In this document: positions 1 to 8,583 of the stretch, in pieces | How the letters are laid out: each line of letters starts with the position of its first letter | Position numbering within the stretch: the first letter of the stretch is position 1 | Assembly: GCF_005153485.1 (NCBI RefSeq) | Contig: NZ_CP039740.1 | Coordinates: 2,669,001-2,733,000 of the forward strand | Source of the DNA: Pseudolabrys sp. FHR47 | Lineage (GTDB): Bacteria > Pseudomonadota > Alphaproteobacteria > Rhizobiales > Xanthobacteraceae | Direction of reading: 5' to 3' | Length of the DNA stretch: 64,000 bases | Notes under the pieces: model-generated | What the model was told of the DNA's origin: nothing | Seen by the model: only the letters and a program-made list of their open reading frames with translations | The model's database searches: none | Program-made: the position numbers and the translations under genes

Positions 1-1401
1 GAACGGACCCAAGCCGTCCTTGCGCACCGTAATGCCCGCCGCCATCGCGTGCCCGCCGCCCTTGACCAGCAGGCCGTGATGCACGGCCTCGCGCACGGCG
101 CGGCCGAGATCAACGCCGGCAATCGAGCGGCCCGATCCGGTGCCGGTGCCGCCGGGCTCCAGCGAGATGGCGAAAGCCGGCCGGCCGAAACGCTCCTTCA
201 GCCGCGCCGCGACAAGGCCCACGACGCCGGGATGCCAGCCAGCCTGCGCGGTGACGACCACCGCGCCCTTCTCCTCGAGGCCGAGCGCGGCCAAGGCCTC
301 GGCTTCGGCCTGCTCCACAGCGGCGACCTCGATGACGCGGCGCTCGTGATTGAGCCGGTCGAGCTCGACGGCAATGCGCGCGGCTTCGGTCGCGTCGTCC
401 TCGAGCATCAGGCGCGCGCCGAGATCGGCGCGGCCGATGCGGCCGCCGGCATTGATGCGCGGCCCCAGCAGAAAGCCGAGATGAAACGCTTCCGGCGGGC
501 CGTTCAGCCGCGCCGCATCCATCAGCGCGGTCAGGCCCACCTGCTCGCGCCGCCGCATCGCGATCAGCCCCTTGGCAACGAAAGCGCGGTTCAGCCCCTT
601 GAGCGGCACCACGTCGGCCACGGTGCCGAGCGCGACCAGATCGAGCATCGACAGCAGGTCCGGCGCGGGGCGCGCATCGAAATAGCCGCGGCGGCGCAGT
701 TCACGCGTCAGCGCGACCAGCGTCATGAACACGATGCCGCAGGCGGCGAGATAACCTAAGCCCGAAATATCGTCGGCGCGATTGGCATTCACCACCGCGA
801 CTGCGGGCGGCAGCACTTCGTCGGCCAGATGATGGTCGAGCACGATGCTCTGCAGGCCGAGCGCCGCGGCTTCCGTGAGCACCACATGGCTGGTGGTGCC
901 GCAATCGACCGTGACCAGAAGCGTCGCGCCGCGCTCGGCGAAAGAGCGGATGGCGTCGGCATTCGGGCCATAGCCTTCGAAGATGCGATCGGGAATGTGG
1001 ACGATCGGATCGAGGCCACATTGACGCAGATAACGCGCCAAGAGCGCCGACGAGGTCGCGCCGTCGACATCGTAGTCGCCGAAGATCGCCACCTTCTCAT
1101 TGCGCTGAATGGCATCGGCAAGCCGCGCCGCCGCCGCGTCCATGGCGGTGAGCACCGACGGGTCGGGCATCAGGTTCTTCACGGTCGGATCGAGATAGGC
1201 CTCGACCTCATCGACCTCGACGCCACGCCCGGCCAGCACGCGCGCCAGCAGCTCCGGCGTGCCGAGCCGCTGCGTGATCGTGGTGGCACGCGCCAGCCCC
1301 CGGTCGTCCAGCCGGTCGCGCCACGCCCGCCCGGTCGCGGATTTCTCCACACCGAGGAAATAGCGGTCGCGTTCGTCGAAGGCGGCGGCGGGCAGGGCCA
1401 T
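1..1401 (-). CDS. recJ: Single-stranded-DNA-specific exonuclease RecJ (3' end missing)
   Basis: Reading the minus strand from the ATG at 1401 gives 467 open codons that run off the window edge, so the C-terminus is missing. The protein is a DHH-family 5'-3' exonuclease acting on single-stranded DNA in recombination and mismatch repair. Visible signatures are the metal-binding motif IFGDYDVDGATSSALL near residue 105, VTVDCGT, the diagnostic VLDHH, and the downstream DHHA1-type glycine motif GGHAMAAGIT. RecJ is usually about 560-610 residues, so perhaps a fifth is lost. The next gene upstream (glpX) is on the same strand but is separated by a palindromic repeat, so the two are probably independent transcripts. 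In many Rhizobiales recJ, glpX and hom are neighbours, which matches the order here. Confidence 0.96.
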   Translation of the reverse strand, partial: MALPAAAFDERDRYFLGVEKSATGRAWRDRLDDRGLARATTITQRLGTPELLARVLAGRGVEVDEVEAYLDPTVKNLMPDPSVLTAMDAAAARLADAIQRNEKVAIFGDYDVDGATSSALLARYLRQCGLDPIVHIPDRIFEGYGPNADAIRSFAERGATLLVTVDCGTTSHVVLTEAAALGLQSIVLDHHLADEVLPPAVAVVNANRADDISGLGYLAACGIVFMTLVALTRELRRRGYFDARPAPDLLSMLDLVALGTVADVVPLKGLNRAFVAKGLIAMRRREQVGLTALMDAARLNGPPEAFHLGFLLGPRINAGGRIGRADLGARLMLEDDATEAARIAVELDRLNHERRVIEVAAVEQAEAEALAALGLEEKGAVVVTAQAGWHPGVVGLVAARLKERFGRPAFAISLEPGGTGTGSGRSIAGVDLGRAVREAVHHGLLVKGGGHAMAAGITVRKDGLGPF

Positions 1402-1474
1402 GCCGGGAATATAAGAGGTTTGCCCGGGTATCACACGGGTGCCCTCGACGGGCTGTGTACAGCCTCAAAACTCG

Positions 1475-1547
1475 GTCATTCCCGCGAAAGCGGGAATCCA
1501 GCTCTTTCTCGAAGAAAGTGCTGGGTCCCCGCCTTCGCGAGGACGAC
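1475..1547. repeat. Mosaic palindromic intergenic repeat, copy A
   Basis: Two inverted-repeat modules flank a spacer: a left arm CCCGCGAAAGCGGGAATCCAG and a right arm beginning CTGGGTCCCCGCCTTCGCG, with complementary outer ends GTCATTCC / GGACGAC. The same architecture recurs at 31086-31153, 39854-39934 and 50957-51038. It lies just after the glpX stop codon and could act as an mRNA 3' hairpin. Similar elements are common between genes in Rhizobiales. Confidence 0.8.
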
Positions 1548-1554
1548 AGCAAGC

Positions 1555-2550
1555 TCAATCCAGATGAAACTTCTCAAGCTGGCGATGCTCGGCGATGACG
1601 CGGCGGACGGTGCCGGTGGTCGAGCGCATGACCACGGTCTCGGTCTCGATCACGTCCTTGCCGAAGGCGACGCCCCTGAGCATCGCGCCGGTGGTGACGC
1701 CGGTGGCGGCGAACAGGCAGTCGCCCTTCACCATGTCCTCGATCTCGTATTTCTTCTTGGCGTCATTGATGCCCATCTTGCGGATGCGCTCCTGCAGGGC
1801 CTCGGTATCGATCACGAGGCGTGTCTGCATCTGACCACCGATGCAGCGTAGCGCCGCCGCCGACAACACGCCCTCCGGCGCGCCGCCGATGCCGAGATAG
1901 ATATCGATGCCGGTCTTCGGCTCGGCGCAATGGATGACGCCAGCGACGTCGCCGTCCGAGATCAGCGACACCGCAGCACCCAGCTTGCGGATCGCGGCGA
2001 TGGCGTCGGCATGGCGCGGGCGGTCGAGCAGGATCGCGGTGATCTCGGAGGGCTTCACGCCCTTGGCCTTGGCGAGACTGATGATGTTCTCTTCAACCGG
2101 CGCATCGAGATCGACCGTTCCCTTGGGATAGCCGGGACCGATGGCGATCTTGTCCATGTAGCAGTCGGGCGCGTGCAGCAGCGTGCCGCCGTCCGCCATG
2201 GCGATGGTGGCGATGGAGCCCGGCATGTTCTTGGCGCACAGTACGGTGCCTTCCAGCGGATCGACCGCGATGTCGACCTTGGGCCCGTTCTTGTTGCCGA
2301 CCTTCTCGCCGATGAACAGCATCGGCGCCTCGTCGATCTCGCCCTCGCCGATGACCACGGTGCCGTCGATCGGCAGCTTGTTGAGTTCGCGCCGCATGGC
2401 GTCCACCGCCGCCTGGTCGGAAGCCTTGTCCAGCCCGCGTCCGCGCAGGCGCGCCGCCGACACCGCCGCGCGTTCGGTCACACGCACGATCTCCAGCGTC
2501 AGAATGCGCTCCAGCAGCAATTCGGGCTGAACCGTAATCGAAGCAGCCAT
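1555..2550 (-). CDS. glpX: Class II fructose-1,6-bisphosphatase
   Basis: 331 residues from the ATG at 2550, the normal length for GlpX. It hydrolyses fructose-1,6-bisphosphate to fructose-6-phosphate in gluconeogenesis (and sedoheptulose-bisphosphate in organisms with a Calvin cycle) in the cytoplasm. Family motifs are clear: GEGEIDEAPMLFIGE near residue 68, the metal-site DPLEGT near 98, and the stretch from KNMPGSIATIAMADGG. This is the class II (Li-sensitive) type, unrelated to Fbp. It sits between recJ and hom on the same strand; repeats on both sides suggest that it is transcribed alone. No frameshift or missing motif was seen. Confidence 0.96.
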   Translation of the reverse strand: MAASITVQPELLLERILTLEIVRVTERAAVSAARLRGRGLDKASDQAAVDAMRRELNKLPIDGTVVIGEGEIDEAPMLFIGEKVGNKNGPKVDIAVDPLEGTVLCAKNMPGSIATIAMADGGTLLHAPDCYMDKIAIGPGYPKGTVDLDAPVEENIISLAKAKGVKPSEITAILLDRPRHADAIAAIRKLGAAVSLISDGDVAGVIHCAEPKTGIDIYLGIGGAPEGVLSAAALRCIGGQMQTRLVIDTEALQERIRKMGINDAKKKYEIEDMVKGDCLFAATGVTTGAMLRGVAFGKDVIETETVVMRSTTGTVRRVIAEHRQLEKFHLD

Positions 2551-2594
2551 GGGACGTCCCCTCTCGTCTCTACAAAACTACAATTCGCTCGCGC

Positions 2595-2639
2595 GCATGA
2601 TCTTGTCCGAAAACCGGTTCTCGCTTTTCGGGATCATGC
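2595..2639. repeat. GCATGATC...GATCATGC intergenic palindrome
   Basis: A 45-bp element with perfect terminal arms GCATGATC and GATCATGC and an inner inverted repeat (TCCGAAAA ... CTTTTCGGGA). It ends one base before the hom stop codon at 2641-2643, so it could stabilise or terminate the hom transcript. This sequence type is widely dispersed in Bradyrhizobium and relatives (established knowledge, not checked here). Confidence 0.8.
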
Positions 2640-2640
2640 G

Positions 2641-3951
2641 CTAGTTCTTTTCGATGCGGATGACCTGCGGCCGTCCGGATATCACCTTGTCGCGCCCCAC
2701 CGCGGCCAGCGCCTTGCGCACCGCATCTTCGCTGGTCGCGTAGGTAATGAGAATAACCGGCACCGAACCATTTTTCGACTTGGCCATTTCGCCCTTCGGA
2801 TGCCGCTGCACGATGGACTCCAGCGAGATGTCCTGCTCGGCGAGGCGCTTGGCGATGGTCGCCGCGGTGCCGGGCTTGTCGCGCGCCTCGAGGCGGATGT
2901 AGTAGCCGCCCTCATGGCGCTGCATCGGCGCTTTTTTCACCGGTGCGAGCTTACCCGTCGGCCGGCCGAATGGCGCGGATTTGGCGCCGCGCGCGATGTC
3001 GGCGATGTCGGACAGCACGGCCGACGCGGTCGCCGCACCGCCGGCGCCTGGGCCAACCAAAGTAATCGGGTTGATGCCGTCGGCGTCGATGGTGACGGCG
3101 TTGGTGACGCCCATCACCTGGGCGATCGAGGAGTCCTTGCGCACCATGGTCGGGTGCACGCGCTGCTCGATGCCTTTGCCCGTACGCACGGCGACGCCGA
3201 GCAGCTTGATGCGATAGCCAAGCTCATCGGCGGCGGCGAGATCGGCCGGCGCGATCGAGGAGATGCCTTCGACATAGATCGCGCTCTCGTCAACCTTGGT
3301 GCCGAAAGCCAGGCTCGCCAGCAGCGCCAGCTTCTGCGCCGTGTCAAAGCCTTCAACATCGAAAGTCGGATCGGCCTCGGCATAGCCGAGGCGCTGCGCA
3401 TCGGCCAGGCAGTCGGCGTAGGACAGGCCCTCCTGCTCCATCCGCGTCAGGATGTAGTTACAGGTGCCGTTGAGGATGCCGTAAATGCGATTGATGGCGT
3501 TGCCGGCGAGCCCCTCGCGCAACGTCTTGATCACCGGAATGGCGGCGCCGACGGCGGCTTCGTAATTGAGTGCGACGCCCGCCTTCTCGGCGAGTTGCGC
3601 CATCTTGAAACCGTGCTTGGCGAGCAGCGCCTTGTTGGCGGTCACCACCGACTTGCCCGAAGCGAGCGCGTATTCGACCGCGGTCTTGGCCGGATCGCCC
3701 GAGCCGCCCATGAGCTCGACAAAGACGTCGATGCCGTCGTATCCGGCCAACTCGACCGGGTCGGAGAACCACTTCATCTTCTTGAGATCGACGCCGCGGT
3801 TCTTGTTGCGCGAGCGCGCCGAGACGGCAACCACCTCGATGCGGCGGCCGCAGCGCGCGGCGATGGCTTCGCGTTCCTTGCCGATCTGGGCAATCAATGC
3901 GGCACCCACCGTGCCGAGGCCGGCGACCCCTACTCTCAACGGTTCGACCAT
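2641..3951 (-). CDS. hom: Homoserine dehydrogenase
   Basis: 436 residues from the ATG at 3951. The reading frame stays open further upstream, but that part is antisense-frame read-through of the neighbouring aminotransferase; the start at MVEPLRVGVAGLGTVG places the nucleotide-binding loop at the N-terminus as in the family. It reduces aspartate semialdehyde to homoserine with NAD(P)H, the branch point to threonine and methionine. Visible are the Rossmann loop GVAGLGTVGAAL (about 8-19), the catalytic-domain stretch VVTANKALLAKHG, and a C-terminal ACT domain (about 350-430, from YYIRLEARDKPGTAATIA) for feedback regulation. The start codon lies four bases after the stop of the upstream aminotransferase gene, so the two form an operon. 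Confidence 0.96.
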   Translation of the reverse strand: MVEPLRVGVAGLGTVGAALIAQIGKEREAIAARCGRRIEVVAVSARSRNKNRGVDLKKMKWFSDPVELAGYDGIDVFVELMGGSGDPAKTAVEYALASGKSVVTANKALLAKHGFKMAQLAEKAGVALNYEAAVGAAIPVIKTLREGLAGNAINRIYGILNGTCNYILTRMEQEGLSYADCLADAQRLGYAEADPTFDVEGFDTAQKLALLASLAFGTKVDESAIYVEGISSIAPADLAAADELGYRIKLLGVAVRTGKGIEQRVHPTMVRKDSSIAQVMGVTNAVTIDADGINPITLVGPGAGGAATASAVLSDIADIARGAKSAPFGRPTGKLAPVKKAPMQRHEGGYYIRLEARDKPGTAATIAKRLAEQDISLESIVQRHPKGEMAKSKNGSVPVILITYATSEDAVRKALAAVGRDKVISGRPQVIRIEKN

Positions 3952-3955
3952 GGAC

Positions 3956-5173
3956 TTAGCGCCGGTTGGCCAGCGGAACGACGTTGTGAAGCTGCGTCGG
4001 CGCCGTCTCAAGGAATTTCTTGATGTTGCGAGCGGCCTGGCGGATGCGCTGCTCGTTCTCCACGAGCGCGATACGCACAAAGCCTTCGCCGCGCTCGCCA
4101 AAGCCGGTGCCGGGCGACACGGCGACCTCAGCCTTCTCGACCAGCAGCTTGGCGAATTCGACCGAACCCATATCGCGGAACGGCTCCGGAATCGGCGACC
4201 ATGCGAACATCGAGGCGGTTGGCGGCGGCACGTCCCAGCCGGCGCGCGAGAAGCTTTCGACCATCACGTCGCGGCGCTTGGTGTAGATCGAGCGCATTTC
4301 GCGCACGCAATCGTCCGGCCCATTGAGCGCTGCCGCGGCCGCAACCTGGATCGGGGTGAAGGCGCCATAGTCGAGATAGGACTTCACGCGGCCAAGCGCC
4401 GCGATCAGCCGGTCGTTGCCGACGGCAAAGCCCATGCGCCAGCCGGCCATCGAGAACGTCTTGGACATCGAGGTGAACTCGACGGCAACATCGATCGCGC
4501 CGGGCACCTGCAGCACGGACGGCGGCGGGTTGTTGTCGAAGAAGACCTCGGCGTAAGCCAGATCGGACAGGATGAAGATCTCGTGCTTCTTCGCGAAGGC
4601 GACGAGGTCTTTGTAGAAATCGAGGCTGGCGACGAAGGCAGTCGGGTTCGACGGATAGCAGACGACAATGGCGATCGGCTTCGGGATCGAATGCCGAATG
4701 GCGCGCTCGACCTGATTGAAGAAATCCGGCGTCGGATCGGATGAGACCGAGCGGATGACGCCGCCGGCCATCAGGAAGCCGAAAGCGTGAATCGGATAGC
4801 TCGGATCGGGCACGATGATGACATCGCCGGGCGCGGTGATGGCCTGCGCCATGTTGGCGAAGCCTTCCTTGGAGCCAAGCGTGGCGACGACCTGGGCGTC
4901 GGGATTGAGCTTCACCCCGAAGCGGCGCTCGTAATAGGCGGCCTGGGCGCGGCGCAGGCCCGGAATACCGCGCGAGGCCGAATAGCGGTCGGTGCGCGGC
5001 TTGCCGAGCGTTTCCTTGAGCTTGTCGAGAACGTGCTGCGGCGCCGGCAGGTCCGGATTGCCCATGCCGAGGTCGATGATGTCGGCGCCGGCGTTCCTGG
5101 CCTTGGCCTTGGCGCGGTTCACCTCTTCGAACACGTAGGGCGGCAGGCGGCGGATGCGGTAAAATTCTTCCAT
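3956..5173 (-). CDS. PLP-dependent class I/II aminotransferase (AlaC / LL-DAP aminotransferase-like)
   Basis: 405 residues from the ATG at 5173. Fold-type I aminotransferase: the N-terminal substrate loop (IIDLGMGNPDLPAPQHV), the tyrosine-proline region PDPSYPIHAFGF, the DLAYAEVFFD aspartate, and the PLP-binding lysine in SMSKTFSMAGWR are all present. It most resembles the AlaC/YfdZ and LL-diaminopimelate aminotransferase group, which uses glutamate/pyruvate or related amino donors. It is placed directly in front of hom (gap of four bases), as in many Rhizobiales, which suggests a role linked to the aspartate family of amino acids; the exact substrate cannot be read from sequence. Confidence 0.9.
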   Translation of the reverse strand: MEEFYRIRRLPPYVFEEVNRAKAKARNAGADIIDLGMGNPDLPAPQHVLDKLKETLGKPRTDRYSASRGIPGLRRAQAAYYERRFGVKLNPDAQVVATLGSKEGFANMAQAITAPGDVIIVPDPSYPIHAFGFLMAGGVIRSVSSDPTPDFFNQVERAIRHSIPKPIAIVVCYPSNPTAFVASLDFYKDLVAFAKKHEIFILSDLAYAEVFFDNNPPPSVLQVPGAIDVAVEFTSMSKTFSMAGWRMGFAVGNDRLIAALGRVKSYLDYGAFTPIQVAAAAALNGPDDCVREMRSIYTKRRDVMVESFSRAGWDVPPPTASMFAWSPIPEPFRDMGSVEFAKLLVEKAEVAVSPGTGFGERGEGFVRIALVENEQRIRQAARNIKKFLETAPTQLHNVVPLANRR

Positions 5174-5244
5174 CGTTCTCGGACCTTGGCTGGAGCCTTA
5201 AGCCGCCCTCTCCGGCTGGCCTTGGAAACCCCGGCTGGCTTTTA

Positions 5245-5646
5245 TCACGGGTTCGTTTTTGCGCCAGTGGCCTGCCCCGATTTCGGGGCCTTCGCGTCCT
5301 TTTTTGCCGGCTTTTGCGTCTGCGGCGGCGTGGCGGGAGCGTCAGGGTCCGCCGCGGTCTTTTCCTGCTGGTCGCGCAAATTCTGGAGGTCCTGCTGGAG
5401 CCTCAGTTGTTCGGCATCGTCGAGCGGCTTGGTACTCCGGGCGGCCGGGGTGTCATAAACGCCGGGATAGGAATAGGGCTTGTCCGGCCGGGCCGGCGCC
5501 GCCTGCGGCAGCCCGCCCATGGAGTGCGGCAACTGATCGCCCATGCCGCCCGCGGCGCAGCCTGACAACGCCAGTTGGGTCATCAGCGGTACCGCAATGG
5601 CCAGCAGCAACGATGATGGCCGCCATCCTCTCTCAATAGACCTCAT
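5245..5646 (-). CDS. Small lipoprotein with disordered C-terminus
   Basis: 133 residues from the ATG at 5646. The N-terminus has a positively charged start (MRSIERGWRPSS), a hydrophobic stretch, and the lipobox LALSGC, so it is expected to be lipidated on that cysteine and held in the envelope. The mature part is rich in Pro, Ala, Gln and Lys, with a short coiled-coil-like stretch (DDAEQLRLQQDLQNLRDQQE) and no known enzymatic motif. An in-frame ATG at 5670 and a TTG at 5709 are alternative starts; 5646 is preferred because it gives a normal signal-peptide n-region and has GAGG upstream. Function not recognised. It is transcribed away from phaC. Confidence 0.75.
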   Translation of the reverse strand: MRSIERGWRPSSLLLAIAVPLMTQLALSGCAAGGMGDQLPHSMGGLPQAAPARPDKPYSYPGVYDTPAARSTKPLDDAEQLRLQQDLQNLRDQQEKTAADPDAPATPPQTQKPAKKDAKAPKSGQATGAKTNP

Positions 5647-5712
5647 CCAGACCTCGGCCCGTCGCTGCATTGCAGAAAGGCGATTGCCAAAAAAGCGACG
5701 CAGACTCAATGA

Positions 5713-5741
5713 ATTATAGCATAAGGCTGTTAACCGGCTAA
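5713..5741 (-). promoter_or_regulatory. Candidate sigma-70 promoter for the lipoprotein gene
   Basis: On the minus strand a perfect -10 hexamer TATAAT (5713-5718) is preceded by a 17-bp spacer and a weak -35 (TTAGCC, 5736-5741). It would start transcription about 60 bases before the ATG at 5646. The weak -35 keeps confidence low. Confidence 0.4.
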
Positions 5742-5884
5742 TATGGCGGCAGCAAGGTGTGAAACGTGCCGCGCCGAATTCCGGAACGGCACGAACTGCC
5801 TAATAACGCGCCTTGCGATGCCTCGTGCACCTGGTCCAAGTGACGTCATCAACGTGACTCGGCCAAACGCGGCTCGAACAAAGA

Positions 5885-7828
5885 ATGACGATGGAAACGT
5901 CCAGTTCCGGCACTCAGGCGCCCTCCGAAAACGAGGCCGGCAATGTTGTTGCGCTCAAGCCGGGCGCGACCGCCAAGCCGGGCGGCGCCGGCAAGCCGAA
6001 GGCAGGCAAGTCCGCGGGTGACGGCAAGATCACTGCCGATCAGGTCGTTTTCGGCTCGGTCGATGTCGAGGCATTCTCGCGTAACCTCGCCCGCGCCATC
6101 GAGCAAGGCGGCAAGGCGCTCGCCGCCTATATGAAACCGCGCGAGGAAGGCAAAATCGAAGACGCCTTCGCCGCCGACATCGCCGATATCGTCAAGACGG
6201 TCGCCAAGATATTCGAATACTGGCTGGCCGAGCCCGAGCGCACGCTCCAGCTTCAGCAGAATATCGGGCGCTCCTATCTCGACCTGTGGGCGAGCGCGAT
6301 GCACCGTCTCTCCGGCGACGAGTTCAAGCCGGTGGTCGCCCCCGATCCGAAGGATAAGCGCTTCGCCGATCCGGAATGGTCGCAGAACCAGTTCTACGAT
6401 TTCCTCAAGCAGCTCTATTTGCTCACGGTGCAATGGAGCGAGAGGCTGGTGAGCGACGCCGAGGGCATCGACGAACATACGCGGCGCAAGGCTGAGTTCT
6501 ACATCAAGCAATTCGCCAACGCGATCGCGCCGTCGAATTTCCTCCTGACCAATCCGGAGCTCATGCGCGAGACGCTGACCTCCAACGCCGAGAACCTCGC
6601 CAACGGCCTCGAGATGCTGAGCGAGGACATCGCTGCCGGCCGCGGCAACCTCCGCATCCGCCAGACCGACCCGAGCAATTTCGCGGTCGGGCGCAATCTC
6701 GCGCTCACGCCGGGCAAGGTGATCTATCAGAACGAGCTGATGCAGCTCATCCAGTACGAAGCGACGACGGATGAGGTGTTCAAGGTCCCGCTGCTGATCG
6801 TGCCGCCATGGATCAACAAGTTTTACATCCTCGACCTGACGCCGGAAAAATCCTTCATCAAGTGGTGCGTCGAACGCGGCTTCACCGTGTTCGTGATCTC
6901 CTGGGTCAATCCGGATGCCCATCTCGCACAGAAGGGTTTCGAGCAGTACATGAAGGAAGGCCCGCTCGAGGCCATGGACGTGATCGAGAAGATCACCGGC
7001 GAGAGCAAGGTCCACACCATCGGCTACTGCGTCGGCGGCACGCTGCTCGCCGTGACCCTGGCCTGGCTTGCCGCCCAGAAGCAGGAACGCGTCGTCTCGG
7101 CCACCATGTTCGCAGCACAGGTCGATTTCACCTTCGCCGGCGACCTCAAGATCTTCGCCGACGAGGACCGCATCCAGCAGCTCGAACTGCAGATGAAGGA
7201 AATGGGCTATCTCGAAGCCTCGCGCATGGCGAACACGTTCAACATGCTGCGCTCGAACGACCTCGTCTGGCCTTACGTCGTCAACAACTACCTCAAGGGC
7301 AAGAAGCCCTACCCGTTCGACCTCCTGTATTGGAATTCGGACGCAACGCGCATGCCGGCGGCCAACCATTCCTTCTATCTACGCAACTGCTACCAGAACA
7401 ACCGCCTCACCAAGGGCGAGATGGAAATCGCCGGCACACATCTGAAGCTGAGCGACGTGACGGTGCCGATCTACAATCTCGCCACGCGCGAGGATCACAT
7501 CGCGCCGGCGAAATCCGTGCTGTACGGCTCGCAGTTCTTCGGCGGCCCGGTGCGTTATGTGCTGGCAGGCTCCGGCCACATCGCCGGCGTCATCAATCCG
7601 CCCGGCCCGAAAATCAAATACCAGTACTGGCTGGGCGACGCGCCCAAGGGCGACGATGTCGACAAGTGGATGGAAACGGCGACCGAGCATCCGGGCTCAT
7701 GGTGGCCGGACTGGCTCGACTGGATCGCGCGGCTCAGCGACGAAAAGGTGCCAGCGCGCGCCATCGGCGGCGGCCAGTTCGAGCCGATCGAGGACGCGCC
7801 TGGTTCCTATGTAAAGGTGCGGGATTGA
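5885..7828 (+). CDS. phaC: Class I poly(3-hydroxyalkanoate) synthase PhaC
   Basis: 647 residues from the ATG at 5885 (a second ATG follows two codons later). It polymerises 3-hydroxyacyl-CoA into PHA on the granule surface. The lipase-like box reads GYCVGG, putting the catalytic cysteine at residue 382; Asp537 (in REDHIAP) and His565 (in GSGHIAG) complete the triad, and the Asp-His spacing of 28 equals that of the Cupriavidus enzyme (480/508). The N-terminal PHA-synthase domain precedes the alpha/beta-hydrolase core. The first 50 residues form a low-complexity Gly/Lys/Ala extension. Length and lack of a PhaE partner fit class I. No phaA, phaB or phasin gene is next to it; it stands alone, divergent from the lipoprotein gene. 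Confidence 0.97.
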   Translation: MTMETSSSGTQAPSENEAGNVVALKPGATAKPGGAGKPKAGKSAGDGKITADQVVFGSVDVEAFSRNLARAIEQGGKALAAYMKPREEGKIEDAFAADIADIVKTVAKIFEYWLAEPERTLQLQQNIGRSYLDLWASAMHRLSGDEFKPVVAPDPKDKRFADPEWSQNQFYDFLKQLYLLTVQWSERLVSDAEGIDEHTRRKAEFYIKQFANAIAPSNFLLTNPELMRETLTSNAENLANGLEMLSEDIAAGRGNLRIRQTDPSNFAVGRNLALTPGKVIYQNELMQLIQYEATTDEVFKVPLLIVPPWINKFYILDLTPEKSFIKWCVERGFTVFVISWVNPDAHLAQKGFEQYMKEGPLEAMDVIEKITGESKVHTIGYCVGGTLLAVTLAWLAAQKQERVVSATMFAAQVDFTFAGDLKIFADEDRIQQLELQMKEMGYLEASRMANTFNMLRSNDLVWPYVVNNYLKGKKPYPFDLLYWNSDATRMPAANHSFYLRNCYQNNRLTKGEMEIAGTHLKLSDVTVPIYNLATREDHIAPAKSVLYGSQFFGGPVRYVLAGSGHIAGVINPPGPKIKYQYWLGDAPKGDDVDKWMETATEHPGSWWPDWLDWIARLSDEKVPARAIGGGQFEPIEDAPGSYVKVRD

Positions 7829-7900
7829 GGGCATCCGGGCTCCTCCGCGACGCTTCACGCCGCCCTCGATCCCTTGCCAGCCGGCCGACGAAAGCCTAAA

Positions 7901-7928
7901 TATGACCATGGTCATGACCATGGTCATA
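7901..7928. promoter_or_regulatory. 28-bp perfect palindrome, probable operator of the toxin-antitoxin pair
   Basis: The half-site TATGACCATGGTCA meets its exact reverse complement, so all 28 bases are symmetric. Internally it consists of two overlapping copies of the 14-bp palindrome ATGACCATGGTCAT. It ends 16 bases before the antitoxin start codon, where Phd/YefM-type antitoxins usually bind to repress their own operon. Confidence 0.75.
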
Positions 7929-7944
7929 TCGATCGGAGGCGGCC

Positions 7945-8178
7945 GTGACGAAAATCATGAAGGCATCGGAATTTAAGGCGAAATGCCTGGCGGTGATGGA
8001 CGAAGTTGCCAAGACCGGCGAAACCGTCGTGATCACCAAGAACGGCAAACCGGTGGCCGAAGTCGTACCGGCCAAGGCGACAGAACGCCCCAGCCCGTTC
8101 GGCATCTGGAAAGGCCTTGTCGAGGTCAAAGGCGACATCATGTCTCCCATCGACGTCGAATGGGATGCGATGAAGTGA
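7945..8178 (+). CDS. Phd/YefM-family antitoxin
   Basis: 77 residues from a GTG at 7945; GGAGG at 7935-7939 sits five bases in front of it, which favours this over the ATG at 7957. The N-terminal half has the Phd/YefM DNA-binding fold pattern (MKASEFKAKCLAVMDEV, then VVITKNGKPVAEVVP); the C-terminal tail (FGIWKGLVEVKGDIMSP) would wrap around and neutralise the toxin. Its stop codon overlaps the toxin start by four bases (GTGA), so the two are translationally coupled. Autoregulation through the palindrome at 7901-7928 is inferred. Confidence 0.9.
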   Translation: MTKIMKASEFKAKCLAVMDEVAKTGETVVITKNGKPVAEVVPAKATERPSPFGIWKGLVEVKGDIMSPIDVEWDAMK

Positions 8179-8576
8179 TCCTGCTCGATACTCACGCGGC
8201 ATTCTGGATGGCGAACAATGACCCGTCTCTCGGCCGCGCGAGCCAACAGCTAATCGTGCAATCGCTCCTGTCGAGCGGCGTTGCGATAAGTTCGATCAGT
8301 TTCTGGGAACTGGCTTTGCTTGTCTCCAAGAAACGTCTGATATTCCATCAGTCAGTCGCCAACCTCCGATCCAGAATGATCGGCAGCGGAATCACGGAAC
8401 TTCCCATAACGGGCGATATCGCCATCGAAGCGGTGAAGCTCGAAAATCTGCACGGCGATCCGGCCGACCGCTTCATCGTCGCAACGGCCATGGCGCACGG
8501 TGCCACGCTCGTCACCGCCGACAAGGCGATGCTGAAATGGCGCGGCAAGCTCGCACGTCAGGACGCCACCAGGTAG
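8175..8576 (+). CDS. PIN-domain toxin (VapC-like ribonuclease)
   Basis: 133 residues starting with GTG at 8175 inside the antitoxin stop (GTGA). The PIN-domain acidic residues are visible: Asp in LLDTHAAFW near the start, Glu in SISFWELALL, and the late pair in DPADRFIVATAMAHGATLVTADKAM. The family cleaves RNA, often initiator tRNA or other structured RNA, when free of antitoxin. A longer upstream reading frame exists but overlaps the whole antitoxin and lacks family similarity. The pairing of a PIN toxin with a Phd-type antitoxin is common. It ends seven bases from the convergent dioxygenase gene. Confidence 0.9.
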   Translation: MILLDTHAAFWMANNDPSLGRASQQLIVQSLLSSGVAISSISFWELALLVSKKRLIFHQSVANLRSRMIGSGITELPITGDIAIEAVKLENLHGDPADRFIVATAMAHGATLVTADKAMLKWRGKLARQDATR

Positions 8577-8583
8577 CCCCGCC

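Noticed and set aside
1930..4023. Open frame of 697 codons on the plus strand, opposite glpX and hom.
   Set aside because: Lies antisense to two confident genes; its product is rich in Arg, His, Asp and Gly, as expected from high-GC shadow frames, and no family motif is seen.
5849..7369. 506-codon minus-strand frame opposite phaC.
   Set aside because: Antisense shadow of a gene with a complete catalytic triad; no motifs of its own.
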